Shown: one piece after another, positions 5,305 through 8,020 of the stretch | Position numbering within the stretch: position 1 is the first letter of the stretch | How the letters are laid out: every line of letters begins with the position of its first letter | Source: Chloracidobacterium sp. UBA3360 | GTDB lineage: Bacteria > Acidobacteriota > Blastocatellia > Pyrinomonadales > Pyrinomonadaceae | Direction of reading: 5' to 3' | Length of the DNA stretch: 8,020 nucleotides | NCBI GenBank assembly: GCA_002360555.1 | Contig: DEQS01000108.1 | Span: 11,628 to 19,647 of the forward strand | Position numbers and translations under genes: made by a program | Notes under the pieces: model-generated | The model's database searches: none | Seen by the model: only the letters and a program-made list of their open reading frames with translations | What the model was told of the DNA's origin: nothing

Positions 5305-6176
5305 GGCCTTTTCTTTTGCGGCGGGGTGGCCAGCTTTGCAAGCTCGGCTTTTGCTTCTGCATGATCGGGTTTTATCTTCAAAGCTTGCTTGAGGTCCGCA
5401 ATGGCCTCTTTTTTCTGCTTGAGATCCACGTATACAAGAGCCCGGTAATAAAGCACATCCGGGTCGTCGGGAGCCAGTTTTAGCGATGTCGTGTAATCGG
5501 CGATCGCCGCGAGTAGGTTGCCAAGTTGTTGGTGCTCACCTGCACGCCGCGTGTATGCCAGCGTGAGTTCGGGGGCTAAAGATATCGCCTTTGTATAATT
5601 AGTGATCGCTGCGTTGTGGTCATTCTTATCGCGGTAAGCGTCGCCGAGATTGGCAACGGCATTGGCATTTTTGGGGTCGAGTTTGATAGCAGTTTGATAT
5701 TCGAGAATTGCGGCATCAAGTTCTTGTTTAGAATGCATGGCCATACCGCAGACGATATGAGCATCGGCATGATCGGGCTTTAGCCTGTATGCCTCTTTAC
5801 AGTCTGAAAGCGCGGCGTCATAACGGTTCTCATTTAAGTGGATCAGGCTGCGGTTGTATAGCGCCAGGACAAAGTCAGGTTTTAGCCGGATCGCCTCGGT
5901 ATAATCGGCGAGAGCGGCGGCGTTATTGCCTTTTCGAAAATACGCATTGCCGCGGCCGTTAAATGCACCCCAAGCGACGGGTAACAGCTTTATGGCCTCG
6001 GAATAGTCAGCGATCGCGGCGTCATAATCTCCTTTATCAAATACCTGATTTCCCCGATCGAAAAACTCCTTTGCCGTCTGCGGCGTTTGAGCCGACAGAG
6101 ATCCGCTAGCGGCAATGATAATGGTAGAGATGATAATTGCGAGCTTAAGTCTTGAAAATTGTACGTGCCTGATCAT
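5301..6176 (-). CDS. Periplasmic tetratricopeptide-repeat protein
   Basis: The 291-residue protein has a signal peptide (1-30; hydrophobic 11-23, likely cut at SLSAQ). Seven consecutive 34-residue TPR units then fill residues 34-271. Each shows the usual pattern of small residues and A/Y/P positions, for example GDYDAAIADYSEAIKLLP and LKQKKEAIADLKQALKIKP. A short basic tail (PPQKKRP) ends it. TPR arrays bind other proteins and scaffold complexes; the partner is unknown. Start ATG at 6174-6176 with only a weak AAAG upstream; a TATAAA at about 6182-6187 is too close to serve as an ordinary promoter. The stop codon shares four bases with the stop of the convergent copper gene, so there is no spacer for a terminator and read-through antisense transcripts are likely. 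The gene may be read from the serine hydrolase upstream, 144 bases away, or alone. Confidence 0.92.
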   Translation of the reverse strand: MIRHVQFSRLKLAIIISTIIIAASGSLSAQTPQTAKEFFDRGNQVFDKGDYDAAIADYSEAIKLLPVAWGAFNGRGNAYFRKGNNAAALADYTEAIRLKPDFVLALYNRSLIHLNENRYDAALSDCKEAYRLKPDHADAHIVCGMAMHSKQELDAAILEYQTAIKLDPKNANAVANLGDAYRDKNDHNAAITNYTKAISLAPELTLAYTRRAGEHQQLGNLLAAIADYTTSLKLAPDDPDVLYYRALVYVDLKQKKEAIADLKQALKIKPDHAEAKAELAKLATPPQKKRP

Positions 6177-6320
6177 ATCAGCTTTATATCACAAAAAAGA
6201 TTAGGCCCGGGAGCCAGACGTAGTGTTTATGCCCTAATATGGCCACTTCGATACACCGTTTGACTGGCTTCATAATGCGCCGAGTATCACGGGTATATCG
6301 CCCAAATCTATAAAAAGTGC
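6177..6320. other. Intergenic region of 144 bases
   Basis: This gap between two genes on the - strand has no coding potential that I can support. A T-run (TTTTTAT on the - strand, near 6310-6316) follows the serine hydrolase stop, but no strong stem precedes it. No clear promoter for the TPR gene was found. Confidence 0.5.
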
Positions 6321-7883
6321 CTAACGTAAACGACGAAAGTTCAAATCGTGAAAGTCGTAGCTAAAATCAGTCAGCGGCGAGATGGCACGCATTGAAAAAC
6401 CTGACGGCTTGCCTTCCTCATCGAGGCTGAAACTCACAAACGCGTCGGCGTCCATGCTGCGGTCAACCCATTTGACGATCATCGTGTTGCCCTTATACGG
6501 CAGCAACTCGCCCGTGAGTTTTGGCGAACGGCGCGAGTCGAACCACGGCTTCCCGCCCTTCATCGAGATAGCAACTTCACCGAGCCACGGGTCCGAATAC
6601 TTACCGACAAATTGCTGGATATCGACCTTGCCCGCAGATCTCTGCGCTGTTTCGATATCAGCCGCGACCTTGTCAGTTATTGCCTTAGCTTCGGCGATCG
6701 CTTTGGTGCGTCGGGCGGAAAGATCGGCGACCCAATCAGTTCCGGTTTTGCCAAAATATCCGTCCTTGATCTGATTGGTGATCGACGAAAATGCGCCGCC
6801 TTCCTGCTGGTTGGTGAGAACAATGATGCCGAGATTCAACTCGGGGATCATCGTTATCTGCGTGACCATGCCCTCTAATCCGCCTGTGTGCGAAACCTGT
6901 TTATATCCATTTACATCGCTCAAGCCAAAACCTAGGCCGTAAGCCGCAAAGTGCGTGTTATACGGACCCGGCGCATTTACAGGGATGATCGTCTGCGGTG
7001 ACCAGAGATCCCGGTGGACGGTCTCGGAGATCAGTGTTTTTCCATCGCCATATTTTCCGCGTGAAAGCTGTGTTTGAACCCATCTACAAAGGTCGGTAAT
7101 GTTGGAATAAATGCCGCCGGCCGCCCGGTCGATGGTTGAATTATGGCGTTCTATCACCTGCACCTTTCCATTGACCGGAGCATGAGCGTCGATAACGTTC
7201 GATTTGTCTTTTAGACCTTCAAATGATGCGGCGGTTTTCGTCATCCCCAGCGGGCGGATGATCCGTTCCTCAATAAACGCATCCCAGCTTTTGCCCGAAA
7301 CCCTCGCGATAACCTCGCCCGCGACAATGTAGAGATTGTTGTCATAATCATATTTGGCACGAAAACCCGAAACCTGTTTCAGGAAACGTAAGTTATAGAT
7401 GACATCCTTTAACGTAAAATCGGCCGAATCGGGAAAGAACATCAGATCGCCGGCACCGAGTCCGAGTCCGCTGCGGTGGGTCAGCAGGTCGCGGATGGTA
7501 AATTCCTCAGTTACATAAGGGTTGTAGAGCTTAAATTCCGGGATATAGTCCCGCACCTTGTCGTCCCATTTTATCTTGCCTTCATCGACCAAAATGGCCA
7601 GAGCCGTTGTAGTGAAAGCTTTGGAGTTCGATGCGATGCCAAACAGAGTGTTTTCGTCCATTTTCTGCATCGTGTTCAGCGATCTGACGCCGTAACCCTT
7701 TGCATGAATGACCTTGCCGTCCTTAATAACGCCAATTGCAATTCCGGGAACGTCAAACGCCTTCATCGAACGCTCTACCAGCTTGTCGATAGCCGCACTG
7801 TCTAAAACCTGGGCTTGCGAGATGCTCGATACCACCAGCAAAAGCCCGATAAGGAGGATCTTTTGAATATTGTTTATTTTCAT
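6321..7883 (-). CDS. Beta-lactamase-fold serine hydrolase with C-terminal DUF3471-like domain
   Basis: The protein has 520 residues when started at the ATG at 7881-7883. A signal peptide (1-25, cut near SQA-Q) marks export. Residues about 28-375 are a class C beta-lactamase / penicillin-binding-like domain: S85-N-S-K88 is the SxxK nucleophile motif, Y180-D-N182 is the YxN motif, and H332-T-G-G335 replaces the KTG box, as is common in esterase or peptidase members. Residues about 420-515 (GKYSDPWLGEVAIS onward) look like the DUF3471 beta domain often attached to this group. Such enzymes cleave D-amino peptides, esters or lactams; the substrate here cannot be read from sequence. HTG instead of KTG argues against a dedicated antibiotic beta-lactamase. 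A TTG in frame at 7931 is rejected as start, because the promoter lies on top of it and it would spoil the signal peptide. Confidence 0.93.
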   Translation of the reverse strand: MKINNIQKILLIGLLLVVSSISQAQVLDSAAIDKLVERSMKAFDVPGIAIGVIKDGKVIHAKGYGVRSLNTMQKMDENTLFGIASNSKAFTTTALAILVDEGKIKWDDKVRDYIPEFKLYNPYVTEEFTIRDLLTHRSGLGLGAGDLMFFPDSADFTLKDVIYNLRFLKQVSGFRAKYDYDNNLYIVAGEVIARVSGKSWDAFIEERIIRPLGMTKTAASFEGLKDKSNVIDAHAPVNGKVQVIERHNSTIDRAAGGIYSNITDLCRWVQTQLSRGKYGDGKTLISETVHRDLWSPQTIIPVNAPGPYNTHFAAYGLGFGLSDVNGYKQVSHTGGLEGMVTQITMIPELNLGIIVLTNQQEGGAFSSITNQIKDGYFGKTGTDWVADLSARRTKAIAEAKAITDKVAADIETAQRSAGKVDIQQFVGKYSDPWLGEVAISMKGGKPWFDSRRSPKLTGELLPYKGNTMIVKWVDRSMDADAFVSFSLDEEGKPSGFSMRAISPLTDFSYDFHDLNFRRLR

Positions 7884-7904
7884 GTGACTGAGATTGATGG
7901 CGGA

Positions 7905-7931
7905 ATTATAGCATGAGTGCTGAACGGTCAA
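7905..7931 (-). promoter_or_regulatory. Sigma-70-like extended -10 promoter for the serine hydrolase
   Basis: On the - strand TGCTATAAT gives a perfect -10 box (7905-7910) with the extended TGn. TTGACC lies 15 bases upstream (7926-7931), a slightly short spacer that an extended -10 tolerates. Transcription would begin near 7898, leaving only about 15 bases before the ATG at 7883. No Shine-Dalgarno sequence is visible in that leader. The -35 box covers the stop codon of the upstream gene. Confidence 0.65.
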
Positions 7932-8020
7932 AGCCGAGTGCGTTCTGCGAGAGATCTTGCGGGGTCATTTGTGATCAACGCACCGATGCCGAGCTTTTGG
8001 CAGCGCTTGACCCATTTCGG
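7928..8020 (-). CDS. C-terminal fragment of a probable glycerophosphodiester phosphodiesterase (gene continues beyond the window)
   Basis: The - strand is open from the window edge to a TGA at 7928-7930, giving 30 residues ending KLGIGALITNDPARSLAER and TRL. The G-I/V-x-A/G-L/I-I-T-N/D-x-P pattern near the end is the usual last strand and loop of the GDPD TIM-barrel family, which hydrolyses glycerophosphodiesters to glycerol 3-phosphate and an alcohol. The catalytic part is outside the window, so identity rests on this short piece. The serine hydrolase begins 44 bases downstream with its own promoter. The frame is too short to appear as a long open frame, but its family-like end argues against chance. 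Confidence 0.6.
   Translation of the reverse strand, partial: PKWVKRCQKLGIGALITNDPARSLAERTRL

Noticed and set aside
6236..6245. CCATATTAGG (on the - strand), a perfect eukaryotic CArG-box match
   Set aside because: The match is to a eukaryotic factor site and is likely chance in an AT-rich bacterial gap.
7884..7931. TTG start for the serine hydrolase
   Set aside because: The codons between it and the ATG at 7883 coincide with the -10 and -35 boxes, and the signal peptide is proper only from the ATG.
1..8020. CRISPR array, insertion sequence, tRNA or rRNA
   Set aside because: No regularly spaced repeats with unique spacers, no transposase-like product or terminal repeats, and no cloverleaf or rRNA-like stretch were seen on either strand.

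Overview
The window looks like a chromosomal segment of a Gram-negative environmental bacterium. I infer Acidobacteriota, probably class Blastocatellia (Pyrinomonadales-like), with moderate confidence. The reasons are the style of the proteins: a CPxC...FCxxDG half zinc ribbon joined to an Asn-X and Pro/Thr tail, a C...FCxxC domain joined to ankyrin repeats, TPR and DUF3471-type serine hydrolases with signal peptides, and an outer-membrane copper protein. Short CTTTGCG / CTGCG intergenic repeats also fit. No rRNA, tRNA, CRISPR array or transposase was seen.

Layout. A membrane protein with an N-terminal zinc ribbon is encoded at 47-766 (-). A 429-base spacer follows (767-1195). It holds a symmetrical repeat of six CTTTGCG units, a possible intrinsic terminator for the next gene, and a possible promoter for the first. 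A Cys-domain/ankyrin-repeat protein is encoded at 1196-2302 (-). Its leader has an ECF-sigma-like promoter and a hairpin that abuts the ribosome binding site. Reading the other way is a three-gene set (2508-5304, +): a small monohaem cytochrome c, a small Cys/His-rich exported protein, and a large protein joining a rusticyanin-like type 1 copper domain to an outer-membrane beta-barrel through a Met/His-rich linker. It meets, stop codon on stop codon, a seven-TPR periplasmic protein (5301-6176, -). Then come a beta-lactamase-fold serine hydrolase (6321-7883, -) and the last 30 codons of what looks like a glycerophosphodiester phosphodiesterase (7928-8020, -).

How the genes may work together. 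The best case for a system is the cytochrome c / Cys-His protein / cupredoxin-barrel set, which looks like an envelope copper-handling or electron-transfer cassette. The cupredoxin-barrel fusion is the most unusual object in the window. The flanking genes look like ordinary envelope-associated functions with their own promoters. Functional statements rest on motif recognition by eye; no database search was run.
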